Shown: in pieces, positions 1 through 8,811 of the stretch | Numbering within the stretch: the stretch's first letter is position 1 | Layout of the letters: each line of letters opens with the position of its first letter | Assembly: GCA_003223215.1 (NCBI GenBank) | Contig: QHYH01000080.1 | Coordinates: forward strand, 115,861 to 179,860 | Direction of reading: 5' to 3' | Length of the DNA: 64,000 nucleotides | DNA from: Acidobacteriota bacterium | GTDB lineage: Bacteria > Acidobacteriota > Terriglobia > Acidiferrales > UBA7541 | The notes under the pieces: generated by a model | Seen by the model: only the letters and a program-made list of their open reading frames with translations | What the model was told of the DNA's origin: nothing | The model's database searches: none | Translations under genes and position numbers: made by a program

Positions 1-287
1 CATCCGCCCGCGTACCCCGCTACCCCTCCGACCAGGGCAGCAATGATCGTCGCCAATAACGATGCTGCGGGGGCCAAAAGAAGCGATATGCGGCTGCCGT
101 AAAGCAGTCTGGAGAAAAGGTCGCGGCCTAACTCGTCTGTCCCTAGGAGGTGTATTCGAGAGGGCATCGCGTTAGGCGAGTCCCGAAATTGCTTGGCATA
201 GGGAACAGGGACAAGAACCCCGGCGAAAAGTGCTGCAATGAAGACAGCGATCAAAAACGCAGCCGCGGTTCGGCGAAGAAGCTTCAT
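1..287 (-). CDS. Oligopeptide/dipeptide ABC transporter permease, DppC-like (partial, runs off the left edge)
   Basis: Inner-membrane permease subunit of an oligopeptide/nickel-type ABC importer. Only the first 95 residues are present; the C-terminus lies outside the window. A short N-terminal membrane segment is followed by HLLGTDELGRDLFSRLLYGS (about residues 46-65), the signature of the DppC/OppC family just before the transmembrane core. The ATG at 287-285 overlaps the stop of the upstream permease gene as ATGA, so the two are translationally coupled. Substrate cannot be told from the sequence. Confidence 0.9.
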   Translation of the reverse strand, partial: MKLLRRTAAAFLIAVFIAALFAGVLVPVPYAKQFRDSPNAMPSRIHLLGTDELGRDLFSRLLYGSRISLLLAPAASLLATIIAALVGGVAGYAGG

Positions 288-1156
288 ACCGGGCGCGTCT
301 CGAAGGCCTTGGTCGCAAGGTCCGCAGCAGAATTGGCGGTGAGTGTCACCAGGGTCACAAACAAAGTCATATTCACGAGCACTGGCAAATCGCGGCTTAG
401 AGCAGCCTGCCAAGCTAGCTGGCCGATCCCTGGAGAGTCGCAGATCACTTCTATGGGAATTGCCGCCCCCAGCGCGATGCTTACGGTAACACCGCTAAGA
501 GCGAGGATTTGGGGGGCAGCAACGGGGAAAATGTGCCAAAGAAGAATCCGAAGCGTGGAGAGACCCTTAGCGCTTGCCGTCAGGACATGAGGCAGCGCGT
601 ACGTCTGCACGAGAATGTTTCGAGCGTAACGAAAAACACGCGGAAAGACGACCACACAAATGGCCAGGGCCACCGGTCCGCGGAAATAGAGAAAGAGAAT
701 GGCTACGACCGCCGTAGGGAGACACAAGAATACGCCACTGGTCGAGGACGCGAAGAAGTCAAAACTCCATCCGCGAAGCCTAACAACAGGCAAGGCGAGC
801 AGAAGGCCGAGCATCCACCCTCCCGCGAGGCCCAGCGCAACGGTCCGTAGAGTGACTGGCAAGCGCTCGGCGAAAAGTTGAGTTACGGGGCGACCAAAAG
901 AATGCGAAACGCCCAGATGTCCTCGAGCGGCGCCAGCGAGGTAGCTTGCGTAAAACTGCAACACATTGCGTTCTTCAGAATGCGAGCGCCGCAGCGCCTG
1001 AATACTGTCTTCGTGCAGGCGGGTGTCAAGCTCGCGCTCATCTACTCCAAATCCCGGCGCGAACCGGACCAAGGTTGCCCCAAGGATTCCCCCGAGAAGA
1101 GCCGTGAGCAAGAGCGTGCCGATACGTCGGAAGAGAACTCCGGTCCAGGTCCACAT
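284..1156 (-). CDS. Oligopeptide/dipeptide ABC transporter permease, DppB-like
   Basis: Partner permease of the DppC-like gene that follows it, forming the channel of a peptide-type ABC importer. The protein (about 290 aa) has an N-terminal membrane helix, a periplasmic stretch, then the BPD_transp_1 core with about five further helices. The C-terminal part VICDSPGIGQLAWQAALSRD resembles the EAM-proximal end typical of DppB. I chose the ATG at 1156 with GGA ten bases upstream; an in-frame TTG at 1171 would add five residues. The periplasmic loop is short and the conserved DppB N-terminal motif is weak, so the transporter is a divergent member of the family. Binding protein and ATPases are not in the window. 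Confidence 0.85.
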   Translation of the reverse strand: MWTWTGVLFRRIGTLLLTALLGGILGATLVRFAPGFGVDERELDTRLHEDSIQALRRSHSEERNVLQFYASYLAGAARGHLGVSHSFGRPVTQLFAERLPVTLRTVALGLAGGWMLGLLLALPVVRLRGWSFDFFASSTSGVFLCLPTAVVAILFLYFRGPVALAICVVVFPRVFRYARNILVQTYALPHVLTASAKGLSTLRILLWHIFPVAAPQILALSGVTVSIALGAAIPIEVICDSPGIGQLAWQAALSRDLPVLVNMTLFVTLVTLTANSAADLATKAFETRPV

Positions 1157-1182
1157 TGTGCAGCAATCCAAACGCCGTGGAG

Positions 1183-3630
1183 TTAGTGTATCGTACTGGC
1201 TGGACTTACCTCGGTGGCCACGGCTTGGCTTGTATACAACTGGTTATGGTGCCGTCGCTTTTGCCCGAACATCCGCCGGTCGGCCGTCGAGAGAAGCTGC
1301 TCGGCATCGGAACCTTCTTCCGGGTAAAAGGCGTGCCCCACACTCACGGAGAGCACGTCGGTACCGGAAATCTCCCGGCCCGCCTCGGCGGCTAACCGTT
1401 GCAAGTGGCGTATTTTGTCCTCAAGCGCTTCGGGCTTTAAACCAGAGAGAATTAGAACGAATTCATCCCCACCCATCCTGGCCACGTAGTCGTATTCGCG
1501 GCAGGCTTGCTTGAGTTTTTCGGCAAAAGAGGCCAGCAGTCGATTCCCTTGCAAGTGGCCGAACCGATCATTGATTTGTTTGAAGCCATCCAGGTCACAA
1601 ACCAGTACCGCGACAGACATCTGATGACGGCGGCAGCGCGCAAGTTCGCTATCGAGATGAATAAACAGAGACCGCGCGTTTGGTAGACTGGTTAAATAGT
1701 CCGTGGTCGCCGTGCGCTCGACCTGTCTGTACTTTAAAGCATTTTCAAACGAGAGTGCGATTTTCGAACTGATCGCGAGCAGGATGCGGAGGTGATCTCG
1801 AGTAAAGGCATCTGCTTCGGTCCGATAGAGCGCCAGAACGCCAACGACGCCATCCACGCCTTCTAGGGGAACTGCCAAGACAGACCGCAAGGAATGGCCG
1901 TTCGTAGGATCATTCAAGCGTTCTGACTCAGTTGCCAGATTCCCGTTCACGATCGGCTTTCGGTTTGCCGCCACCCATCCAGATACGCCCTCCCCAATAG
2001 GAATCCGCAGCGAAGAAAGTAGGCGGAAATTGTCGCCGCTGACATGTTCGGGAACGAGCTGAATGTTTCGGACAGAGTAGATTGCGATCGAGTCGTAGGG
2101 AACCAAGTGCTTCAAGCGAGCTGCAAGCATCGAAAGTGTTTCGTCTAAGCTAAGGGAGTTACCAAGTTCCCGTGTGATCTCGAACAGTGTTTGCACTTCA
2201 TGGCGTGCTGCCGCAATAGAAGCGAGGAAATCGATCGAACTGCTACCTGGATTGATCGGCACAATATCACTTTTTTCAAATCCCGCGCCTGGAGGTGCTG
2301 CGCTTTCGACTTTAATGTTTTTGGTCAGGCGGGCCTGTTCGCTCCCTTTGATGTTTGCCAGAAGCTCGAATTCCCGGTAGCGGCTCTGGAGCACCTCCAC
2401 TACTTTCGGGTCAAAGCTCTTTCCAGCTTCCCCAATGACCTGCTCCATGGCTTTTTCCAGTGAGAGCGCAGGACGATACTGGCGATCTGAGGCAAGTCCA
2501 TCCAGGCAGTCAACTACTGCGAGGATTCGCGCTCCTGTCGGAATTTCGTCCCCGCGCAGGCCGCAAGGATAACCATTTCCATCCCACCGCTCATGGTGGG
2601 CACGCACAATCGGAACTACCGGATATGGGAATTGGACGCGCTCGAGAATTTCCGCACCGACGAGGGGATGGACTTTCATGCGCTCGAATTCTTCGGGAGT
2701 AAGCCGCCCGGGCTTGGAGATGATGTGCTCAGGGACGGCCAGCTTGCCGATGTCGTGAAGAACCGCAGCCGCACGAAGCGCTTCGAGCTCGGACGGCGAC
2801 AGGCCCATTTCCTTTCCAATGGACATGGCATAGACCTGCACGCGCCGCAGGTGCTCATGCGTGCCGTGATCCTTGGCCTCGATTGCGAGCGCCAGTGCTT
2901 CAATCGTCCGCAGATGGAGAGCAGCCATGCCCTCGGCGTGATTGCGTTCGGCCTCCAACCGGGCCAAATAAAGGCGGTAAGAACGGAAGATCAGATACAC
3001 AACCGGAAGAATCAGCAGAGAAGGCTGCCAGCTAGCTTTTTTGTCAATTAGTTCTACGATTCCGGCAATCGCAGCTCCCAGCAAATAGTAGGGAAACGAC
3101 CAAAAGTAACACTCGGACCAAACCTTCCGCAGGGGCTTTTGCTCGGTAAGCGAGATCACGCACGCCACCGGAACGGTGTTCAGAACGAAGAATGTTGCTC
3201 CCGAGGCGACCAGAATTAGCAGCTGGTTGTCCGCAACGAACTGGCTCACTCTCGAATGGAATAGGTAATATGTGCCCGCCGTAGCACTCGCCATGCTCGC
3301 AACGTTGAAAGCAACCTGGACCGGCTTGGGCCAGGTCTTAGGTTTCCAGTAACACTGAACTGCCGTTCCCAAAACGCCCATCAAAAGGGTTTGAGCAAGA
3401 GTTAGCTCACGGACGCCGACCAGAATGAACACAAAGATGACTGACATGGTTCCATGCACCCCAGGGAGACTCACTTTCATCCCGGAGGCGAGAAGAGCAA
3501 GCGCCAGATAGCAGACGTAGCGTGAGGGCTCGGTCCATTGACCATGAAAGAGCCCCAGAGACAAGGACAAAAGCCCCGCGAGAAGAGTGATCGCTATATA
3601 GACCCGGGCTTTCATGGAGGTCGGAAGCAT
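1183..3630 (-). CDS. Membrane-bound HD-GYP / GAF / GGDEF c-di-GMP turnover protein
   Basis: Predicted bifunctional c-di-GMP enzyme. About seven hydrophobic segments fill the first 230 residues (a MASE-like sensor). An HD-GYP phosphodiesterase domain follows (about 240-400) with VLHDIGK and the HHERWDGNGYP signature, then a GAF domain (about 480-640) and a C-terminal GGDEF domain (about 645-800). The cyclase has an intact MGGDEF active site and a REYD inhibitory site five residues before it, so both synthesis and feedback inhibition look possible. Both catalytic halves keep their key residues, which is less common than one degenerate half. I placed the start at the ATG at 3630, giving a normal membrane-protein N-terminus; a GTG at 3678 in the same frame is the alternative. 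It stands alone between the ABC operon and a divergent activator gene. Confidence 0.9.
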   Translation of the reverse strand: MLPTSMKARVYIAITLLAGLLSLSLGLFHGQWTEPSRYVCYLALALLASGMKVSLPGVHGTMSVIFVFILVGVRELTLAQTLLMGVLGTAVQCYWKPKTWPKPVQVAFNVASMASATAGTYYLFHSRVSQFVADNQLLILVASGATFFVLNTVPVACVISLTEQKPLRKVWSECYFWSFPYYLLGAAIAGIVELIDKKASWQPSLLILPVVYLIFRSYRLYLARLEAERNHAEGMAALHLRTIEALALAIEAKDHGTHEHLRRVQVYAMSIGKEMGLSPSELEALRAAAVLHDIGKLAVPEHIISKPGRLTPEEFERMKVHPLVGAEILERVQFPYPVVPIVRAHHERWDGNGYPCGLRGDEIPTGARILAVVDCLDGLASDRQYRPALSLEKAMEQVIGEAGKSFDPKVVEVLQSRYREFELLANIKGSEQARLTKNIKVESAAPPGAGFEKSDIVPINPGSSSIDFLASIAAARHEVQTLFEITRELGNSLSLDETLSMLAARLKHLVPYDSIAIYSVRNIQLVPEHVSGDNFRLLSSLRIPIGEGVSGWVAANRKPIVNGNLATESERLNDPTNGHSLRSVLAVPLEGVDGVVGVLALYRTEADAFTRDHLRILLAISSKIALSFENALKYRQVERTATTDYLTSLPNARSLFIHLDSELARCRRHQMSVAVLVCDLDGFKQINDRFGHLQGNRLLASFAEKLKQACREYDYVARMGGDEFVLILSGLKPEALEDKIRHLQRLAAEAGREISGTDVLSVSVGHAFYPEEGSDAEQLLSTADRRMFGQKRRHHNQLYTSQAVATEVSPASTIH

Positions 3631-3678
3631 TAATCGTGTACCGATCCTTGGAACTTGCAACCTGACTGCCACGAACAC

Positions 3679-4015
3679 GTCGCACGCGAGTCCCCCCTAA
3701 CCTGCTGTGAAATCATAACTTCGAGCTGTGTCCCCCATTGGCGAGTTGTGTCGCTTGACCGGATCGGTGACAACTTGTCGCTCAACGCGCGGGCGCAGTT
3801 CCCAAGTATCTCGGCCCTTTCCGTTGGCACTCTCTCTCTGACACTTAGCTCCGTAGGTCATTCATAACAAGAGGCTTAACTCACGCATCGAAGAGTACTT
3901 TCGGGCCATATTTTCAGTTCGGAAGTACTATGGGCAATTTGTCCGTCGGCGAATCATCATTTGAAAAGGTTTGATAATCGCAGGTCCTGTCGCCGGATTA
4001 TTGGGAGCAACAAAT
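3679..4015. other. Intergenic region between divergent genes
   Basis: No gene is supported here. It separates the divergently transcribed HD-GYP/GGDEF gene and the sigma-54 activator gene, so it must hold both promoters. No clear sigma-70 or -24/-12 element could be picked out. An imperfect inverted repeat lies at 3894-3929. Confidence 0.6.
3894..3929. promoter_or_regulatory. Imperfect inverted repeat, possible operator
   Basis: AGTACTTTC at 3894-3902 faces GGAAGTACT at 3921-3929; eight of nine positions pair. The half-sites are about 27 bp apart centre to centre and lie about 90 bp upstream of the activator ATG. It could be a regulator site for either divergent gene or simply chance. Confidence 0.25.
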
Positions 4016-4978
4016 ATGAGTTGTAGCCCTGGATCGATTCTCGGGTTGCCCGCCGTCATCCCTAGCGCAGCCATGCGACGGGTGATGGAGATGGTCAAGC
4101 GTGTGGCCCAAACGGATGCCTCCGTCCTCGTCACGGGCGAAAGCGGGGTCGGCAAAGAACTTGTCGCTCGGGCCTTGCACGAACAATCCCTTCGATGTAA
4201 TTCGCCCTGGGTGGACCTCAATTGCGGGGCACTTCCAGAACATCTCGTTGAAAGTGAGTTATTCGGTTTTGAGAAGGGCGCCTTCAGCGGTGCCACCCAG
4301 ACCAAGCAGGGTCTCCTCGAACTAGCCCACCCGGGCACGCTTTTCCTAGATGAGATTGGCGACCTTGACTCCCGTTTGCAAGTGAAGCTGCTGCGAGTGT
4401 TGGATGGCGCTCCATATTACCGCCTCGGTGGGTTAAAAAAGATCTCCCCGAACGTTCGCATCGTGGCCGCCACAAATCGGGACCTGGAGAAGGGCATTGC
4501 AGGCGGCAAGTTTCGAAGCGACCTCTTCCATCGGTTGAGCCAGGTTCACATTGCAGTACCACCTCTGCGCGAGCGGCCGGAAGACATTCCTGTGCTAGCC
4601 GAGTTCTTCCTGCGCGAGCAGAACCAGAATAATGTCGGTATCGCGCCGGCGGCACTAGAGGAGCTTCGTAACTTGCCGTGGCCAGGCAACGTACGGGAAC
4701 TCCGCAATGTCGTGATTCGCGCTTCAATCATGAGATCTGGGAATGAAATTCAGGTCGAGGACTTACCGCTGGGAAAGCAGAAGACTTCGCCGCAATCGGC
4801 CCCCGTCGCGGCAAGCCTCGAAGAGATGGAACGTCAGATGATCTTCCGCGCGTTAGACCAGACTTCCGGTCACCACGAACGAGCCGCAAAGGTGCTCGGA
4901 ATTTCTCGGAGAACATTGACCCGTAAGCTGAAAAAGTATGAGGCCGCGAATGCACTTGAAGCAGTCGCTGCTGGCTGA
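4016..4978 (+). CDS. Sigma-54-dependent activator without receiver domain (AAA+ and Fis-type HTH)
   Basis: Bacterial enhancer-binding protein that would remodel sigma-54 RNA polymerase. The AAA+ domain starts almost at the N-terminus: Walker A GESGVGKE, the L1 loop as GAFSGA instead of the usual GAFTGA, Walker B TLFLDEIGDL, and an arginine finger region FRSDLFHRL. A Fis-type helix-turn-helix (HERAAKVLGISRRTLTRKLKKY) ends the protein. There is no receiver, PAS or GAF domain, so control must come through expression, a partner protein or constitutive activity. I chose the ATG at 4016 with GGGAG at 4003-4007; a TTG at 3971 is an upstream option. A PilZ gene overlaps its 3' end. Confidence 0.9.
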   Translation: MSCSPGSILGLPAVIPSAAMRRVMEMVKRVAQTDASVLVTGESGVGKELVARALHEQSLRCNSPWVDLNCGALPEHLVESELFGFEKGAFSGATQTKQGLLELAHPGTLFLDEIGDLDSRLQVKLLRVLDGAPYYRLGGLKKISPNVRIVAATNRDLEKGIAGGKFRSDLFHRLSQVHIAVPPLRERPEDIPVLAEFFLREQNQNNVGIAPAALEELRNLPWPGNVRELRNVVIRASIMRSGNEIQVEDLPLGKQKTSPQSAPVAASLEEMERQMIFRALDQTSGHHERAAKVLGISRRTLTRKLKKYEAANALEAVAAG

Positions 4979-5258
4979 ATGCTCTCCGGCACATCCGGAC
5001 GAACGTCGACGGAATCCACGGCGGGCAGCCCACGGCGTAATGACCCTCAATATCCTCAAGTCAGATTTGCGTTCTGCCCCTATTCATGCTTTTCTCCTTG
5101 ACCTGAGCGCCTCGGGGTTTCGCGCGTCCCACACCGCCCAGGAGCTCTGTTCCGGTCAAGAGGTTGCTTTCTGCCATGGCACGGGGGAAGGCATGGCCAG
5201 GGTCGTGTGGACTCGGATCGTTGGCCAACGCGTAGAAAGCGGCTTCTTGATTTGCTGA
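4938..5258 (+). CDS. PilZ-domain protein (putative c-di-GMP receptor)
   Basis: Small cytoplasmic protein (106 aa). It carries the two PilZ signatures: a basic RRRNPRR cluster near residue 24 and LLDLSASGF (D-x-S-x-x-G) near residue 53. These are the c-di-GMP-contacting motifs. The ATG at 4938 lies inside the end of the sigma-54 activator gene in another frame, and a second ATG at 4950 is possible; neither has a strong ribosome site, consistent with coupling to the upstream gene. Its closeness to the HD-GYP/GGDEF gene suggests a local c-di-GMP signalling group, but this is inference. Confidence 0.75.
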   Translation: MRPRMHLKQSLLAECSPAHPDERRRNPRRAAHGVMTLNILKSDLRSAPIHAFLLDLSASGFRASHTAQELCSGQEVAFCHGTGEGMARVVWTRIVGQRVESGFLIC

Positions 5259-5806
5259 CCTCAAGGGGTTCTCCACGCCGATTCTCTCCCGCCCTCCCTT
5301 CCGACGTCGCCCTAGCCTTCTCCTACGGATCCCTACGACCAAAGTAACTGCAACGTTTATTTGATTTTGGGTTCCGGTGCCGTTTGGGGTTCTGCAGCAG
5401 TTTGGGGAACCAGCACCCAACAATCGGTGGGAGAGTACCAACGTAGCGATTTCGGGTGAAAACTAAAATGCAATCTACACACAGACCCGCACCGGGGGTC
5501 CGAGACACCTGGTCTCCGAGTCCCTCACCGAGTGACAAATTGTCTTCTCCACTCCGCGGATCGGACAGCCCTAACTGTCTCAATCACAAGGAATTGCCGT
5601 TCGACAGGGTTGGCATCGCACATGCACTTCCCAAACACCGAGCGGACAGCAGGAAGGCAACTAAACCTATGAATGGGTTGGACGATAAAGCAAAACTGAC
5701 GGCCCCAACCTTGGGGCGTATGGCTGCTTACGTATTAGGTTACGATGCAAACGGTAATTCCGAAATCTACGTTTCGATCAAGTTCGCACAATCTGGGAGT
5801 TCATCC
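5259..5806 (+). other. Intergenic region, no supported gene
   Basis: A 548-base stretch between the PilZ gene and the protease relic. The frame of the protease is open far upstream (to about 5456), but that extension has no recognisable domain, and a ribosome site at 5794-5798 supports the start at 5807. I see no RNA gene or clear terminator. Confidence 0.5.
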
Positions 5807-7199
5807 ATGAGACGGTTCGAGCGAGAAGAGGACCTCATCCATCCTCAAGTGTTCAACGCCGCTACGTGGGGCGCTCGGATGTTGCTGGCGATTGCAATTT
5901 GCCTGCTTGCGGTCGGCGTCTCCCTTGCTGACGGAAAAAAACACAAGTTGTCCAACGACCTTGAAGCTTTCAAAGACGGCTCCAATGGCCCAACCGTTGA
6001 CGTCATCATTCAATTCAACCAGGTGCCCACTGATGTGCATCATCAGAAGGTACAGAACAAGGGCGGAGTGCTGAAGACGAAACTGGACGCCATCATGGGA
6101 GCTCATTATTCCGTACCGGTTGCGTCCCTCTCCTCTCTGGCGGGTGATCCCGATGTTGCTTACATCTCCCCCAATCGTCCGCTCAGCGGTACTTCGACTC
6201 TCGACTACGGCGCAGAAACAGGTCAATGCACCCGTCGCGTGGCAGCGGTGGGGTTTGGATGGCACGGGCATCGGAGTAGCGGTCATTGATAGCGGCGTCA
6301 CCGCCGTTGGTGATCTCTATTGGTGGATTCCGTCGAATCAAACTTATGGCTCGCGCGTTGTCTATAGCCAGAACTTTGTTCCTGGCACAACGGATAGCTC
6401 CGACCAATATGGCCACGGAACACATGTGGCTGGGATCATTGCCGGTGCGGGCTGGTTTTCCACCGGTTCCAACTTCACTCACACATTCAAAGGGATTGCC
6501 CCGAATGCAAACATCATCAACCTGCGCGTTTTGGACCAAAACGGTGCTGGTACCGACAGCAGTGTGATTGCGGCGATCCAAACTGCCATCAACTTGAAAT
6601 CTACTTACAACATCCGTGTAATCAGCCTTTCGCTCGGGCGCCAAGTCTACGAAAGCTATCAGCTGGATCCACTCTGCCAGGCAGTTGAGGCAGCTTGGAA
6701 TGCAGGCATAGTAGTGTTGGCCGCGGCTGGGAACCAGGGGCGCAACAACACCGCGGGAACAGAAGGCTACGGCACCATCGCCGCTCCAGGGAATGATCCG
6801 TAGGTCATCACCGTGGGCGCCATGAAGACGGCAGACACTCCGACCCGCATCGACGACACTATTGCAAGTTACAGTTCGAAAGGACCGACGGCGTACGACT
6901 ATGTGGTGAAACCCGACATCGTTGCGCCCGGCAATCAAATCATCTCCGCCCTGGCGCCGAATGCACCCCTACTGAGTACTCCCACCGATGTTTATCTGAG
7001 CGAGTACTCCACCTCGACTACTACCAACACGACCTCGGGCGGCAATACCAAAAATAACAAGATCTCGCCGTCTTATATGCGGCTGAGCGGCACAAGTATG
7101 GCCACACCCGTGGTAAGCGGCGCTGCTGCCCTGCTCATCCAGCAAAATCCGAACCTTACGCCGGATCAAGTCAAGGCCCGTTTGATGACACTTGTCTAA
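5807..7199 (+). pseudogene. Subtilisin-like S8 peptidase, disrupted by a frameshift, a nonsense codon and loss of the 3' end
   Basis: Would encode a secreted subtilase: membrane/signal segment (about residues 25-45), inhibitor-I9-like propeptide, then a catalytic domain with all three motifs (Asp in AVIDSGV, His in GHGTHVAG, Ser in SGTSMATP). The start ATG at 5807 has GGGAG at 5794-5798. The frame breaks at 6221-6222, where one extra G in ACAGGTC shifts GAET|VNAPVAWQRW out of register. A TAG at 6801-6803 replaces what is normally Tyr in NDPYVITVGA. After KARLM (about 7187) the family resemblance ends abruptly and a stop follows at 7197. The translated pieces on both sides of each lesion remain clearly subtilase, so decay is recent. 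Unlikely to make active protease. Confidence 0.9.
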
Positions 7200-7940
7200 A
7201 TCGAAGACAGTCATCAGTTCGTTTCCCTCACAGGATAGGAAAGCTCGATGATGCTGGGGATCGAGAGCCATCCCGTGATTTCCCTTGCAGCGCCCAACCG
7301 GAAAGCGCCCCACAACTTCATCGGCTACCGGATCGATGACTGCAAAAATGTTCTGATCCTGCAAATTCACGTACACCTTACGCGCTACGGGATCGTACTG
7401 CGGCATCCCGGTCTCGCTGTCAAAATGCAAGGTCTTAACGATTTCGTCTTTGACTACGTCCACAACGGCCTCAGTTTTCCCGCGCTCGTCCGAGACGTAT
7501 AGCTTGTGGAACGGCGCTGCGTACGCGCTGCCATCCGGTTTGGCTTCCGTTTTCAGTTTCTTGACCACCTTCATCTGTTTCAGGTCCACGACGCCAATCG
7601 TGTTGTCGTATGCGTTGGAAGAGTAGAATTTCCTGAGTCCCGGCACATACTCCACACCCTCCGCACCAGGAGTATCCGTGACCGTTGCGACGACCTTGTT
7701 AGTCTTAACATCAATCACATAAGTTTGTTTCGCGGCAAGATGAGCAGATAGCAAGTAGTGATCGTCAGGATCCACAGTCAGGTAGTCGAATCGTTTTCCT
7801 CCCGGGCCTGGCAGATCGAACTCTGCTATTTTCTTAAGCGTAGGGCCGCTCGATTGAGGAGCGCCCTTAGGCGCAAACATCAGAACGAATGTTAGAAGCA
7901 GGAGCAGCGCACTGCTTTGGGCTAAGCGTTTTTTAATCAT
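7195..7940 (-). pseudogene. YncE-like beta-propeller protein, C-terminally truncated
   Basis: Secreted seven-bladed-propeller protein of the YncE/YVTN type, with a signal peptide (residues about 7-29) and repeated blades such as TYVIDVKTNKVVATV and VIDPVADEVVGRF. Resemblance stops after NELMTVFDLDK at about 7194; the reading frame then runs on antisense through the 3' end of the S8 protease relic to 6969 and makes no sense as propeller. The last blades are therefore missing. The start at 7940 lies nine bases after the stop of the DUF1259 gene with AGGAAG between, so the two were an operon. Probably non-functional, although the truncated frame itself is open. Confidence 0.8.
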
Positions 7941-7949
7941 TTCCGCTTC

Positions 7950-8462
7950 CTACTTGAGAGCGATGTCGCTCAGCGCTGCCTTGATTCCAGCCGCGACCGA
8001 GGCGGTATTGCCGGCAGCCCAGAAGTGCATGAAAAAGAGTCGAGGCTGCTCCGTAAGCATATGACTATGCAGAGCCGTAATGGAAATGTGATGCTCCTCC
8101 AGCGCTGAGATAACGGGATTCACTTCCTCGGCCGTGAGCACAAAATCGCCTGTCGTAGCAACTTTGCCCGCGCCCGTTTCTTGGAAATTGATAGACTCCG
8201 CAACGCCCTGGGGCGATGCGAGTGTCATGCCGTTTTCTGTTATTTCTTGGGAACGCGCCAAGCCAAAAGAAAGAACTCCACCTCTGAGTGTGCCTTGCCG
8301 CCCGATCGTGTCATTCGCAATTTTGACCCATTGGGGTGGAGTAGTTGGCTCAGGTGCCGGCGGCGCGGGCTTTTCAAGAGGAGTCTTTGAAGTAGCAAGA
8401 GCGGCGCGCAAGGAGCCAGCGATCTGAGCGGCGGCACCGTGGCACAGGTAATGCATGTACAT
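7950..8462 (-). pseudogene. DUF1259 (LppY/LpqO-like) protein, N-terminal half missing
   Basis: DUF1259 proteins normally carry two similar repeats over about 280 residues. Here the last residues of the first repeat (LCHGAAAQIAGSLRAAL) are followed by a complete second repeat with GDFVLTAEEVNPVISAL, ITALHSHMLTEQPRLFFMHF. Everything before the first repeat's end is absent: upstream of 8462 the sequence is unrelated. The ATG at 8462 has no good ribosome site. Function of the family is unknown. It sits directly upstream of the YncE-like relic and both were presumably co-transcribed. Confidence 0.7.
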
Positions 8463-8811
8463 TACGTGTGGCCCGCCGCGATTGCTACGTACTTTGTGAT
8501 CCCCGATTTGTTTCGGGACTCTGCCATGGCTTCAATGCAGTGTGCGGTTCCATTCTACGACGTTCCGGCCTTCGGATCGCTGTAGTTGCGGCTTCGCGTC
8601 GTATCTTGGCAGTTCTATTACTCACTGACCTAGCGGTCGGTGGGCCTTACAATCTGTTGACAAATTTCAGATGCCACGGTGACAACCTTCTCGTACAATT
8701 CTGGCTATCTCAAACCGGACAAAGCTCGAAACCCGAGCATCAGCCCGTGGATTCCCGCACGCGCTGGAGCCCGAATTTGACACCAAACGTTATTTGGCAG
8801 GAGGGGTATAC
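8463..8811. other. Intergenic region with a probable rearrangement junction at its left edge
   Basis: This should contain the first half of the DUF1259 gene but does not. A 115-codon frame exists on the plus strand (8468-8815), but it has no recognisable domain and no start signal. The ribosome site of the next gene (AGGAGGGG at about 8799-8806) is the only element I can support. Confidence 0.5.

Noticed and set aside
3815..3845. TGGCAC as a -24 element before the sigma-54 activator
   Set aside because: No TTGC at the required distance; downstream is TCTGACAC.
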